64,000 bases of DNA, from positions 62,001 to 126,000 of the forward strand of contig NZ_JBNDMZ010000006.1 in NCBI RefSeq assembly GCF_049856295.1, read 5' to 3'. This DNA comes from JB111 sp049856295. Lineage in GTDB: Bacteria; Actinomycetota; Actinomycetes; Actinomycetales; Actinomycetaceae. The notes below the pieces were generated by a model, which was not told the DNA's origin, did no database searches, and worked only from the letters and a program-made list of their open reading frames with translations. The translations under genes and the position numbers were made by a program. Positions 22,132 through 29,697 of the stretch are shown piece by piece (position 1 is the stretch's first letter; each line of letters opens with the position of its first letter).

Positions 22132-24302
22132 CCCGCACCAGCTCCCCCCGCCCGGCCGCGGCCCCACCGTCCGCCGCGGTCGGTGGGGCGGGCCGGCACC
22201 CGGCGGTCGTCGCCGTCGGGCTCCTCGGTCTCGCCTGCCTGGTCGTCCCCCTGCTGGGGCTCGTCTCCCGGGTGGACTGGGCCGGCCTGCCGGAGACCCT
22301 CCGGCGTCCCGACCTGCTCGAGGCCCTGTGGCTCTCGCTGCGCACCTCGGCCACGGCGGCCGTGGTGACGATGCTCCTCGGCGTGCCGCTCGCGCTGTGG
22401 CTGTCCGGGCAGGCGCGACTCGCCCCGGTGGCGCGGCTCCTCGTCCTCCTGCCGCTCACGCTGCCGCCCGTGGTGGCCGGCCTCGCCCTCGTGGCGACCA
22501 TCGGGCGCAACTCGCCGGTGGGCGCGGTGCTCGGCGCGATCGGCCTCGACATCGGCTTCACGACCACCGCCGTCGTCCTCGCGCAGGTCTTCGTCGCGCT
22601 GCCCTACGTGGTGGTGACGGTCGAGTCGGCCCTCCGCGTGCTCGACCCGGCGCCGGCCGACGCCGCGCGCGCCCTCGGTGCGGGGCGCTGGACGGTGCTG
22701 GTGCGGATCATCCTTCCCGCGGTCGCACCCGCAATCGTCACCGGCGCGGCGCTCGCCGCCGCCCGGGCCCTCGGAGAGTTCGGCGCGACCCTCACGTTCG
22801 CCGGCTCCCTGCCCGGCGAGACGCAGACGATGCCGACGGCGATCTACCTCTCCCGCGTCTCCGACCCCGAGGGCGCGTATGCCTTGGCGCTCGTCCTCAT
22901 CCTCACAGCGATCGTGCTCATCGGCTCCGGCATGTGGCTCGCGGGCCGGCTCGCCGCCGGCGGTTCGCGTCGGGGCGTCGAGGACGATCCCGAGCCCGAC
23001 GACGACGATCGGGTGCCGCTGCCGACCGCCCGTCCCTCCGACGCCGACGACGCGGTGGGAAGCCCGCGCGTCGACTCTCCTTCTGCCGAGAGTGCGGGTG
23101 GGAGCTCGCGTGCCGAGCCTTCTTCTGCCGAGAGTGCGGCTAAGGGCGCCGGTGCAGGGACCGATCCGGGACCGGTCGGGCTCGACGTCCGCGTCGCCCA
23201 CCCCGTCCGGGACGTCGACGTCGAGGTGACCGTCCCGGCCGGCTCCGTCGTCGCGGTGGTCGGGCCCAACGGCGCGGGGAAATCGACCTTCGTGTCCGCC
23301 CTCGCCGGACTGCTGCCCGACGCCGAGACCGACGTGCGCGCCGGCGTCGGCTCGAATCCCGCGTACGGCACCGACGAGGCTGACGGCACACCCGCCACGA
23401 ACGGCCCCGCCGGTGCGATCGCGCCGAGGACGGCCCTGCTCAGCCAGAACCCCGGGCTCCTGGTCAGTCAGAGGGCGGTCGACGCCGTCGCGCTCGGGCC
23501 GCGCATCCGCGGCGCGCGCACCCAGCCCGCCCGGGAGCAGGCGCGGGCGGCGCTGCGCCGTGTCGGTGCCGCGCACCTGGCGGACCGCCGCGTCGGCACG
23601 CTGAGCGGTGGGCAGCGCGCCCGGGTGGCGCTCGCGCGGGCGCTGTCGGTCGATCCCGACGTGCTCCTGCTCGACGAGCCGTTCGCTGCCCTCGACGTGG
23701 GGGCGGCCGCCGAGGTCCGGGCGGTGGTCCGTGACGTCATGCGCGGTCGCACCGGCATCCTCGTCACCCACAACCTGCTCGACGTGGCCACGCTCGCGGA
23801 CCATGTCGTCGTGCTCACCGACGGCCGCGTCGCCGAGTCCGCGCCCGTGGCGGAGTTCCTCGCGGCGCCGCGCTCGGGCTTCGGGCGCCGCCTCACCGGG
23901 GTGACCTCGCTCGTCGGCGAGCGGACGGCCGGCGGTGGGGTTGCGGTCGCCGGGGTCGAGCTCATCGGCGTCGGGACGGCCTCCGACGGGGCGGGCGGAG
24001 GTACGGCTGCGCGCTCCGGGTCGGACGGCGACGCGCCCGCCGGGGGTCGATGCCTCGTGCACGTGCGAGCCGCGGACGCCCGGGCGAGCCTGGACGACGG
24101 CCCCGGCGTGCTGAGAGCCCGCCCGGTCGCGGTGACGGCCTCGATCGGCGCGATCCGCCTCGAGGTCGAGCTCGACGACGGTCAGACGCTCGACGTCGAC
24201 GTCCCGCCCGGCTGGCCGGGGCTCGACTCGGACGTCGTCCAGGTCAGCGTCGAACGGTTCGTCACGAGCGACGACGACGGAACTGTCTGGGCGGACCGCT
24301 GA
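22128..24302 (+). CDS. modBC: fused molybdate ABC transporter permease-ATPase (ModB-ModC)
   Basis: One 724-residue protein that combines both remaining parts of the importer. Residues 1-265 are the ModB permease: about five transmembrane helices with the EAA loop DAARALGAGRWTVLVRIILP. Residues 280-350 are an acidic, Ser/Ala-rich linker. Residues 350-600 are the ABC ATPase: Walker A GPNGAGKST (379-387), signature LSGGQRARVALARAL (492-506), Walker B VLLLDEPFAALD (512-523), H-loop VTHN. The remainder is a MOP/TOBE-like molybdate-binding domain. Start GTG at 22128, overlapping the modA stop (GTGA). The fusion and a repeat in its linker (23085-23141) are notable. Confidence 0.93.
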   Translation: MTRTSSPRPAAAPPSAAVGGAGRHPAVVAVGLLGLACLVVPLLGLVSRVDWAGLPETLRRPDLLEALWLSLRTSATAAVVTMLLGVPLALWLSGQARLAPVARLLVLLPLTLPPVVAGLALVATIGRNSPVGAVLGAIGLDIGFTTTAVVLAQVFVALPYVVVTVESALRVLDPAPADAARALGAGRWTVLVRIILPAVAPAIVTGAALAAARALGEFGATLTFAGSLPGETQTMPTAIYLSRVSDPEGAYALALVLILTAIVLIGSGMWLAGRLAAGGSRRGVEDDPEPDDDDRVPLPTARPSDADDAVGSPRVDSPSAESAGGSSRAEPSSAESAAKGAGAGTDPGPVGLDVRVAHPVRDVDVEVTVPAGSVVAVVGPNGAGKSTFVSALAGLLPDAETDVRAGVGSNPAYGTDEADGTPATNGPAGAIAPRTALLSQNPGLLVSQRAVDAVALGPRIRGARTQPAREQARAALRRVGAAHLADRRVGTLSGGQRARVALARALSVDPDVLLLDEPFAALDVGAAAEVRAVVRDVMRGRTGILVTHNLLDVATLADHVVVLTDGRVAESAPVAEFLAAPRSGFGRRLTGVTSLVGERTAGGGVAVAGVELIGVGTASDGAGGGTAARSGSDGDAPAGGRCLVHVRAADARASLDDGPGVLRARPVAVTASIGAIRLEVELDDGQTLDVDVPPGWPGLDSDVVQVSVERFVTSDDDGTVWADR
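23085..23141. repeat. short dispersed repeat inside the ModB-ModC linker
   Basis: Two units close to GCCGAGAGTGCGGGT lie at 23085-23099 and 23127-23141, 42 bp apart, so they encode a repeat in frame (PSAESA). The unit and its flank (GGGAGCTCGCG) resemble the intergenic repeat at 4171-4260. The repeat appears to have been accommodated in a disordered linker. Confidence 0.55.
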
Positions 24303-24370
24303 CGGCCGGGACGCAGAAAGCGGGTGGTGCCTGCGATGCGCCGCGCCGGAGACGCGCGGTGCCGGCGTCG

Positions 24371-24604
24371 TCAGTGGGTGGCGCGGGACTCCCACCAGTC
24401 GGCCGTGTACCGCAGCCCGCCGTACCGCGGAGGGGTCACGGTCGCGGCGGGGCGGAACGACGACTCGACGTCGTCGACCAGCTCGGTGGACGGAAGCATC
24501 CAGGCCGCGTCGGGCGAGAGGGCCGAGGGGGCGCCCCGGAGGTCGTCCCCGGTCACGGTCGCTTGCGGCCTCGTGGGGCTGGTGGTCGCGTCGTTGCTGA
24601 CCAT
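24371..24604 (-). CDS. small protein of unknown function (77 residues) with strong ribosome-binding site
   Basis: Starts with ATG at 24604, eight bases after GGAGGGAG, which supports translation. The N-terminal part is rich in Ser, Thr, Pro and Asp; the C-terminal part is more distinctive (PPRYGGLRYTADWWESRATH). There is no signal peptide, transmembrane helix or known motif. It lies between the molybdate transporter and the MocA-like gene but on the opposite strand. A peptide precursor or small regulator is possible; nothing supports either. A palindrome CTACC-GTCCCT-GGTAG lies upstream (24644-24659). Confidence 0.65.
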   Translation of the reverse strand: MVSNDATTSPTRPQATVTGDDLRGAPSALSPDAAWMLPSTELVDDVESSFRPAATVTPPRYGGLRYTADWWESRATH

Positions 24605-24846
24605 CGCGGGTCTCCCTCCAGTTTCGTCGAAGTACCCAGGACCTACCGTCCCTGGTAGATGCGTGACCGTAGTCCATCACGAGGACGCGCGATGACGGGG
24701 GACGACACGTGGACAGTTCTCTCCGGGTGGCCCGAGCGGCGCGCCTGTGGACCCACGTGCGTGTGTCGCGAGCGGCGGTCGGTGGTGCGAGTCGCGACGG
24801 GTGGTGCGGACTTGGCGCGGGGCTGCGACCGGGGGAGGCTGACCGC

Positions 24847-25395
24847 ATGGTGACGAGCAGGGCGCACGACCCGGGTCCGACGGTCGGCATGCTGCTCGCC
24901 GCCGGTGCGGGGCGGCGCTACGGCATGCCGAAGATCCTCGTGCCGGGCTGGCTCGCGCACGGCGTCGACGCGCTCCGCGTCGGCGGGTGCGACGAGGTCC
25001 TCGTCGTCACCGGTGCGGCCAGGCCCGAGCTGCCGGACGGCGCGGCCAAGGTGCACTGCCCCGGGTGGGAGCGGGGGATCGGCGCCTCGCTGCGCGCCGG
25101 TCTCGACGCGGTGCCGGCGGGGACCCGGCGCATGGCGATCCACCTCGTCGACTACCCGGACATCGGGCCCGACGTCGTGGCGCGGGTCCTCGCCGCCGCC
25201 GACGACGACCTCGTCCGGGCCTCGTTCGCCGGGCGGGCCCGGCACCCGGTCGTGGTCCCGGCCGCGCACCTTGGCCCCCTGCTGGCGGAACTGACCGACG
25301 ACGACGGCGCAGCCCCCTACCTGCGCACCCAGGAGGTCCGGCTGGTCGAGTGCGGCGACCTGGCCGGGGGTGAGGACGTCGACACCCCGCGGTGA
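24847..25395 (+). CDS. mocA: MobA/MocA-like nucleotidyltransferase for molybdenum cofactor
   Basis: A 182-residue NTP transferase. The nucleotide-binding signature MLLAAGAGRRYGMPK lies near residues 15-29, and a metal-binding Asp is in HLVDYPDIGPDV. Length and motifs match enzymes that convert molybdopterin to the cytosine dinucleotide form (MocA) used by xanthine-oxidase-family hydroxylases, which fits the molybdenum hydroxylase at 29698-35089. A MobA-type GTP specificity is less likely given that context. ATG at 24847 with GGGGGAGG upstream. Confidence 0.85.
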   Translation: MVTSRAHDPGPTVGMLLAAGAGRRYGMPKILVPGWLAHGVDALRVGGCDEVLVVTGAARPELPDGAAKVHCPGWERGIGASLRAGLDAVPAGTRRMAIHLVDYPDIGPDVVARVLAAADDDLVRASFAGRARHPVVVPAAHLGPLLAELTDDDGAAPYLRTQEVRLVECGDLAGGEDVDTPR

Positions 25396-25460
25396 CGGGC
25401 CTCCCGAGGGCGTGCGGACGAATGACGCCGCGCCGACCGTGGCGGTCGACCTTGACGCCC

Positions 25461-25497
25461 GTCCGATAGTCCGGCCAGGATGGTCCGAGACGGACTA
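25461..25497 (+). promoter_or_regulatory. candidate operator upstream of the UbiD gene
   Basis: The palindrome GTCCGAGACGGAC (25483-25495) contains the 12-mer TCCGAGACGGAC, which recurs exactly upstream of the hydroxylase operon (29635-29646). A further inverted repeat TAGTCCG (25467-25473) / CGGACTA (25491-25497) overlaps it. It lies 130 bp upstream of the UbiD start and is likely a PadR site. The rest of the 231-bp gap (25396-25626) shows no gene. Confidence 0.6.
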
Positions 25498-25626
25498 CGC
25501 GACGAGGCGACCGGATCGTGCCGAGCCGCCCGCCGGTCCGTCGGCACCGCTGCGTGGACACCCGGGTCGGTCGAGCCGGCCCAGAGGCGCAGGGCGCACC
25601 GATCCGGCGACCTGGAGGACGACACG

Positions 25627-27036
25627 ATGACGGACCACGTGCAGGGCGAGGGAGTACCCCCCGGGGCCGACCTGCGGGGCTGGCTGGACCACCTCGCCGG
25701 AACCGACCGGCTCTCCGTCACACGGACGGGGCTCGGTCTCCGGCACGAGGTCGCCGCGGTCGCCAACCGTCTGGACGGGACGTCGGCCTCCCTGTTCCCG
25801 CACCCCGACGGGCACCCGGGCTCCGTCGTCTCGGGACTCCTCTCTCAGAGGTCCTGGATGGCGGAGGCCCTCGGGGTGGACGAGGGATCCCTCGTCCGCA
25901 CCTTCGAGGAGGCGTGCCTGTCGCCGGTCCCGTGGGCCGAGGTCGCTGACGCCCCGGTCCAGGAGGTCGTGCACGACGACGTCGACCTCGAGCAGATCCT
26001 CCCGATCCCCACGCACAACGAGCACGACAGCGGCAGCTACATCACGGCCGGTCTGCTCATCTCGCGTCAGCGATCCACCGGTGCCCAGAACGTATCGATC
26101 CATCGCCTGCAGGTCAGCGGGCCCGACCGGCTCGGCGCCCTGCTCCTGCCCCGCCACACCCTGCGGTTCTTCGAGGAGCGGGAGAACGACGACGAGGACC
26201 TCGACATCGCCGTCGTCGTGGGCGTCGACCCGCTCACCCTCATGTCCTCGCAGGCGATCGTCCCGCTCGGGCAGGACGAGCTGGAGATCTCGGGCGCGCT
26301 GCGCGGCGCACCGCTGCGCGTGACGCGGTGCCTGACGAACGACGTCCGCGTCCCGGCCGACGCGGAGATCGTCATCGAGGGGCGCCTGGTGGCGAACCGG
26401 CGCGAGCCCGAGGGGCCGTTCGGGGAGTTCCCGCAGTACTACGGCGAGCGCGCCGAGCGGCACGTCATCGAGGTCGACCGTGTCACGCACCGCCGTGACC
26501 CGGTCTTCCACACCATCGTCGGAGGCGGGCTCGAGCACCTCCTGCTCGGTGGCATCCCGCGCGAGGCCTCGTTCCTGTCGCACCTGCGCAGGAGCTTCCC
26601 CTGTGTGCGGGACGTCCACCTCTCCCTCGGAGGCGTGTCGCGCTACCACCTGTACGTGCAGGTCGACTCGCCGCAGCCGGGCGAGGCGAAGAACGTCATC
26701 CTCGGGGCGCTCGCCACCCACTACGACATCAAGCACGTCACGGTGGTCGACACGGATGTCGACCTCCACGACCCGCGGGAGGTCGAGTGGGCGGTCGCGA
26801 CCCGGTTCCAGGCGGACAGCGACCTCGTCGTCGTCGAGGGATCCCAGGGGTCGAAGCTGGATCCCTCCACGCAGGCGGGGGTGGGCGCCAAGCTCGGGTT
26901 CGACGCGACCGTTCCCGTGGGGTCGCCCGACATGAAGTTCCTCCGGATCCGCGTCCCCGGCGAGGCGGAGGTCGACCTCGACGCGGTCGTGGATCGATCG
27001 ACCGGGGACTGGCGCAACTCCGTGGCGACGCGGTAG
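25627..27036 (+). CDS. hmfF: UbiD-family decarboxylase, probably 2,5-furandicarboxylate decarboxylase (HmfF-like)
   Basis: UbiD enzymes use prenylated FMN to remove carboxyl groups from aromatic or heteroaromatic acids reversibly. Seen in this 469-residue protein: the prFMN and metal-binding stretch NVSIHRLQV (155-163) and the catalytic EPEGPFGEF segment (Glu near 260-267), with GLEHLLLGGIPREA later. ATG at 25627 follows TGGAGGACGAC. UbiX is next, 9 bp downstream. The acyl-CoA ligase, furoyl-CoA-dehydrogenase-like hydroxylase and BenE transporter nearby point to furandicarboxylate-to-furoate conversion (inference). Pyrrole-2-carboxylate or benzoate-type substrates remain possible. Confidence 0.85.
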   Translation: MTDHVQGEGVPPGADLRGWLDHLAGTDRLSVTRTGLGLRHEVAAVANRLDGTSASLFPHPDGHPGSVVSGLLSQRSWMAEALGVDEGSLVRTFEEACLSPVPWAEVADAPVQEVVHDDVDLEQILPIPTHNEHDSGSYITAGLLISRQRSTGAQNVSIHRLQVSGPDRLGALLLPRHTLRFFEERENDDEDLDIAVVVGVDPLTLMSSQAIVPLGQDELEISGALRGAPLRVTRCLTNDVRVPADAEIVIEGRLVANRREPEGPFGEFPQYYGERAERHVIEVDRVTHRRDPVFHTIVGGGLEHLLLGGIPREASFLSHLRRSFPCVRDVHLSLGGVSRYHLYVQVDSPQPGEAKNVILGALATHYDIKHVTVVDTDVDLHDPREVEWAVATRFQADSDLVVVEGSQGSKLDPSTQAGVGAKLGFDATVPVGSPDMKFLRIRVPGEAEVDLDAVVDRSTGDWRNSVATR

Positions 27037-27045
27037 GGAGTGACG

Positions 27046-27657
27046 ATGGACCTCAGTGACATGACCCCGCGCCTCATCGTCGGCATCACCGGTGCGTCCG
27101 GCGCGGCCTACGGCGTACGGATGCTCGAGGTGCTCCGGGACACGCCGGTCGAGACCCACCTCGTCGTCAGCAAGGCCGGCCGCCTGACGCTCGCCCAGGA
27201 GACGGGCATGCGGATGTCAGACCTCGACGACCTCGCCGACGTCGTGCACCCCAACCACGACATCGGAGCGACGATCTCGAGCGGCTCGTTCCGGACCATG
27301 GGGATGGTGGTGGCCCCGTGCTCGGTCAAGTCCATGTCCGAGATCGCCTCGGGTGTCACCTCGTCGCTCATCGCACGCGCCGCGGACGTTCAGCTCAAGG
27401 AGCGGCGGCGCCTCGTCCTCATGGTGCGGGAGACGCCCCTGCACCGGAACCACCTGCGCAGCATGGCCGAGCTGAGTGAGCTGGGCGCCGTCATCGCGCC
27501 GCCGGTGCCGGCCTTCTACACCCGTCCGACGTCCGTCGAGGAGGTCGTCGACCACTCGGTCGGGCGTGTGCTCGACCTCTTCGACATCGAGGTCGGTCTC
27601 GTGTCCCGATGGGCGGGAGTGTCGACGAACGCGAGGACGCCCGACGACGCTCGCTGA
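27046..27657 (+). CDS. ubiX: UbiX-type flavin prenyltransferase (HmfG-like)
   Basis: Makes the prenyl-FMN cofactor needed by UbiD from FMN and dimethylallyl phosphate. The 203-residue length is normal. FMN-binding residues are in VGITGASGAAYGVR and VVAPCSVKSMSEIASG; LKERRRLVLMVRETPLHRNHLRSM is the typical second half, with the conserved Arg and Glu. I take ATG at 27046 with GGGAG five bases upstream. The next gene upstream is UbiD, so cofactor and enzyme are made together. Confidence 0.95.
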   Translation: MDLSDMTPRLIVGITGASGAAYGVRMLEVLRDTPVETHLVVSKAGRLTLAQETGMRMSDLDDLADVVHPNHDIGATISSGSFRTMGMVVAPCSVKSMSEIASGVTSSLIARAADVQLKERRRLVLMVRETPLHRNHLRSMAELSELGAVIAPPVPAFYTRPTSVEEVVDHSVGRVLDLFDIEVGLVSRWAGVSTNARTPDDAR

Positions 27658-27728
27658 GCCGGGTGCGTCGATCGCCGGCGGCGGCCCGATGATTGGATGG
27701 CACGACCGTCGACGTCGAGGAGAACCCG

Positions 27729-28280
27729 ATGCCTGAGAACACCGCCCGCTCCGCGCAGGTCCTGTCGCTGCCGGAAGGCGCGACGCCCGAGGTCGCGCCC
27801 GATGCGTTCGTCGCCCCCGGCTCGACCCTGGTCGGCCGTGTTCGCGCCGGCGAGCGCTCTAGCGTCTGGTACGGCGCCGTGCTGCGGGCGGACCTCAACG
27901 GCCAGGAGATCGTGCTCGGCGCGCGGAGCAACATCCAGGACAACGTGAGCGTCCACGTCGAGGTCGGGCACTCCACCCGCATCGGCGAGGGCGTGTCCGT
28001 CGGGCACAACGCCGTGGTCCACGCGGCCGAGATCGAGGACGACGTCCTCATCGGCATGGGCGCGGTCGTGCTCACGGGCGCCCGGATCGGCGCCGGCAGC
28101 CTCATCGCCGCGGGGACAGTCGTCCTCGAGGGCACGGAGATCCCGCCACGCTCGCTCGTCGCGGGGGTCCCGGGCAAGGTGCGCCGACAGACCACCGACG
28201 ACGAGGTCGAGGCGATCCGTCGAAACGCCGAGACCTATCTCGAGCTGTCGGAGACCCACGCGGCCGCGCGCGGGGCCTGA
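27729..28280 (+). CDS. gamma-carbonic anhydrase family protein (left-handed beta-helix)
   Basis: A 183-residue hexapeptide-repeat protein: repeating VGRVRAGERSSVWYGAVLRADL and RIGEGVSVGHNAVVHAAEIED strands. Histidines in VHVEVGHST, VGHNAVVH match the zinc ligands of the gamma-class family. ATG at 27729 has GAGGAG eight bases upstream. It follows UbiX, and conversion of released CO2 to bicarbonate would pull the reversible decarboxylation forward (inference). Paralogues without anhydrase activity also exist. Its end overlaps the convergent hydrolase by 46 bp. Confidence 0.85.
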   Translation: MPENTARSAQVLSLPEGATPEVAPDAFVAPGSTLVGRVRAGERSSVWYGAVLRADLNGQEIVLGARSNIQDNVSVHVEVGHSTRIGEGVSVGHNAVVHAAEIEDDVLIGMGAVVLTGARIGAGSLIAAGTVVLEGTEIPPRSLVAGVPGKVRRQTTDDEVEAIRRNAETYLELSETHAAARGA

Positions 28281-29050
28281 GCGTCCGCGTCGCCCGCCGC
28301 CCGCCGGGCCGCGGCGTCGGCCCGCAGCCAGAAGTCCTCGACGAGAGCGCTGAACGGCTCGCCGACCAGCGGCACCATGTGGTTCCGCCCGGGCAGCACC
28401 GCACGTTCGGCCCCCGTGCCCGCAGCGAGCGTGTCGGCCACCGCCTCGAACCCGGCATGGTGCCCGCCGGAGACCACGAGCACAGGGAACGGGGCGGCGC
28501 GGAGCGCGGCAAGATCGGGGCGGGCCTCCCAGGGGCCGCGGGAGCCCATGACGGCGCGGACGCCGTCCGCGAGCGCGGCGGGAAGCGGTGGCCGTGGCCA
28601 CGGGCGCTCGCCGATCGTGCGGGAGAAGCGGTCCCAGAACTCGAAGGGGTCCTCGACCTGTTCCGCCCACAGCGCCATGAGGCGCTCGCGGGTCTCCACC
28701 ACCGTCGGGGCATCGGAGACGCCGAACGCGGGCGGCTCGACCAGCGTGAGCGACCGGACTGCGTGCGGCGCCAGGGCGGCGACGTACATGGCCGAGACGC
28801 CCCCGTTGGAGTGGCCAACGAGGTGGGCACCGTCCCCGAGGAGCCGGGCGTGCCCGGGCGCCTCCGTCTCGAAGTCGACCCGCACCCGCGGGCTGCAACC
28901 GTAGCCGGGCCGGTCCGGCGTCACGAGCGTCCACCGCTTCGCAAGCCCCCGCTGCATGCGCCACCCCGACGCACCCGTGGCGGCGTCGCAGTGCAGGAGA
29001 ACCGCACGCGGGCCGCTCCCCGTCTCCGGCGCGTGGACCCCGCCTCTCAT
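28235..29050 (-). CDS. alpha/beta hydrolase coupled to the PadR gene
   Basis: A 271-residue serine hydrolase: VLLHCDAATGASGW at the oxyanion strand, nucleophile elbow LVGHSNGGVSAMY (Ser of GHSNG), acid near VLVVSGGHHAG and a terminal His in PGRNHMVPLVG. Its ATG at 29050 overlaps the PadR stop (ATGA), so it is translated with the regulator. Lying inside the furan cluster, it could open the lactone form of the 5-hydroxyfuroyl-CoA product (inference); a detoxification esterase is an alternative. No signal peptide. Confidence 0.83.
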   Translation of the reverse strand: MRGGVHAPETGSGPRAVLLHCDAATGASGWRMQRGLAKRWTLVTPDRPGYGCSPRVRVDFETEAPGHARLLGDGAHLVGHSNGGVSAMYVAALAPHAVRSLTLVEPPAFGVSDAPTVVETRERLMALWAEQVEDPFEFWDRFSRTIGERPWPRPPLPAALADGVRAVMGSRGPWEARPDLAALRAAPFPVLVVSGGHHAGFEAVADTLAAGTGAERAVLPGRNHMVPLVGEPFSALVEDFWLRADAAARRAAGDADAQAPRAAAWVSDSSR

Positions 29051-29607
29051 GCCCCCTGCCGCCGCTCGACCTGCGCGCTGACCTCGTCGGCGAGATCCGT
29101 CCAGAACTCCAGCGCCGCGTGCTCGATCCGCTGCCCGAGCCGGAGCGAGCGCAGCCGTGGTTCGAGCCGCGGATCTCCCTCGTATCGCGCCGCCATGTCG
29201 TCGTACACGCCGAGACGTTCGGTGTGCTGCCGGACCTGCTCCTCGGCGAGGCTCAGGAGGTCCTCGTCGGTGGCCAGCTCGCCGAGGAACAGCTTGAGCT
29301 CGGCGACGTCGCGGATCTGCATCGGGTCCGTCACCGGCTCGGCGAGCCACCGGGTGAGCTCAACGCGTCCGGCGGTGGTGAGGGAGAAGGTCTGGCGGCG
29401 CCGACCGTCGGACTCGGCCTCGACCTCGAGCAGTCCCGCCTCGGCGAGCCGGCGGGGCTCCGAGTAGAGCTGGGCGTGCGGGAAGGGCCAGAAGTAGCCG
29501 ACCGAGCGCCCGACGGCCCGCTTGAGGTCGTACGAGGTGGACGGGCCGCGCAGCCCGATCAGTCCGAGGACGACGTAGGACGTCGTCGAGAGGCGCACCT
29601 TTGACAT
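29047..29607 (-). CDS. PadR-family transcriptional regulator of the aromatic-acid cluster
   Basis: A 186-residue regulator: an N-terminal winged helix (SYVVLGLIGLRGPSTSYDLKRAV and YSEPRRLAEAGLLEVE, then the wing GRRRQTFSLTTAGR) and a C-terminal helical Vir_act_alpha_C domain with SLRLGQRIEHAALEFW. PadR proteins typically repress catabolic genes for phenolic acids and release DNA on binding the acid. It is divergent from the hydroxylase operon. The palindrome TCCGAGACGGAC lies between them and also upstream of UbiD, so it probably controls both. Confidence 0.9.
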   Translation of the reverse strand: MSKVRLSTTSYVVLGLIGLRGPSTSYDLKRAVGRSVGYFWPFPHAQLYSEPRRLAEAGLLEVEAESDGRRRQTFSLTTAGRVELTRWLAEPVTDPMQIRDVAELKLFLGELATDEDLLSLAEEQVRQHTERLGVYDDMAARYEGDPRLEPRLRSLRLGQRIEHAALEFWTDLADEVSAQVERRQGA

Positions 29608-29613
29608 GCCGTC

Positions 29614-29651
29614 GACCGTACTCTAGGTTCATCCTCCGAGACGGACCGTAC
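29614..29651. promoter_or_regulatory. candidate PadR operator in the padR-hydroxylase intergenic region
   Basis: The 90-bp divergent promoter region contains the palindromic 12-mer TCCGAGACGGAC (29635-29646), the same as upstream of UbiD. It also has GACCGTAC twice (29614-29621 and 29644-29651), 30 bp apart, close to three helical turns. Confidence 0.6.
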
Positions 29652-29697
29652 GAAACGGAGCGTAGAGGGCGACGTTGCCCCGTGGACGGAGGATGCG

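Noticed and set aside
23083..23143. A zinc-ribbon-like repeat (FCRECGW...FFCRECG) in an alternative frame of modBC
   Set aside because: It is only the +2 reading of the dispersed repeat units inside the ModB-ModC linker. The frame is a Arg/Ser-rich shadow with no start signals, and the modBC frame is clearly the coding one.
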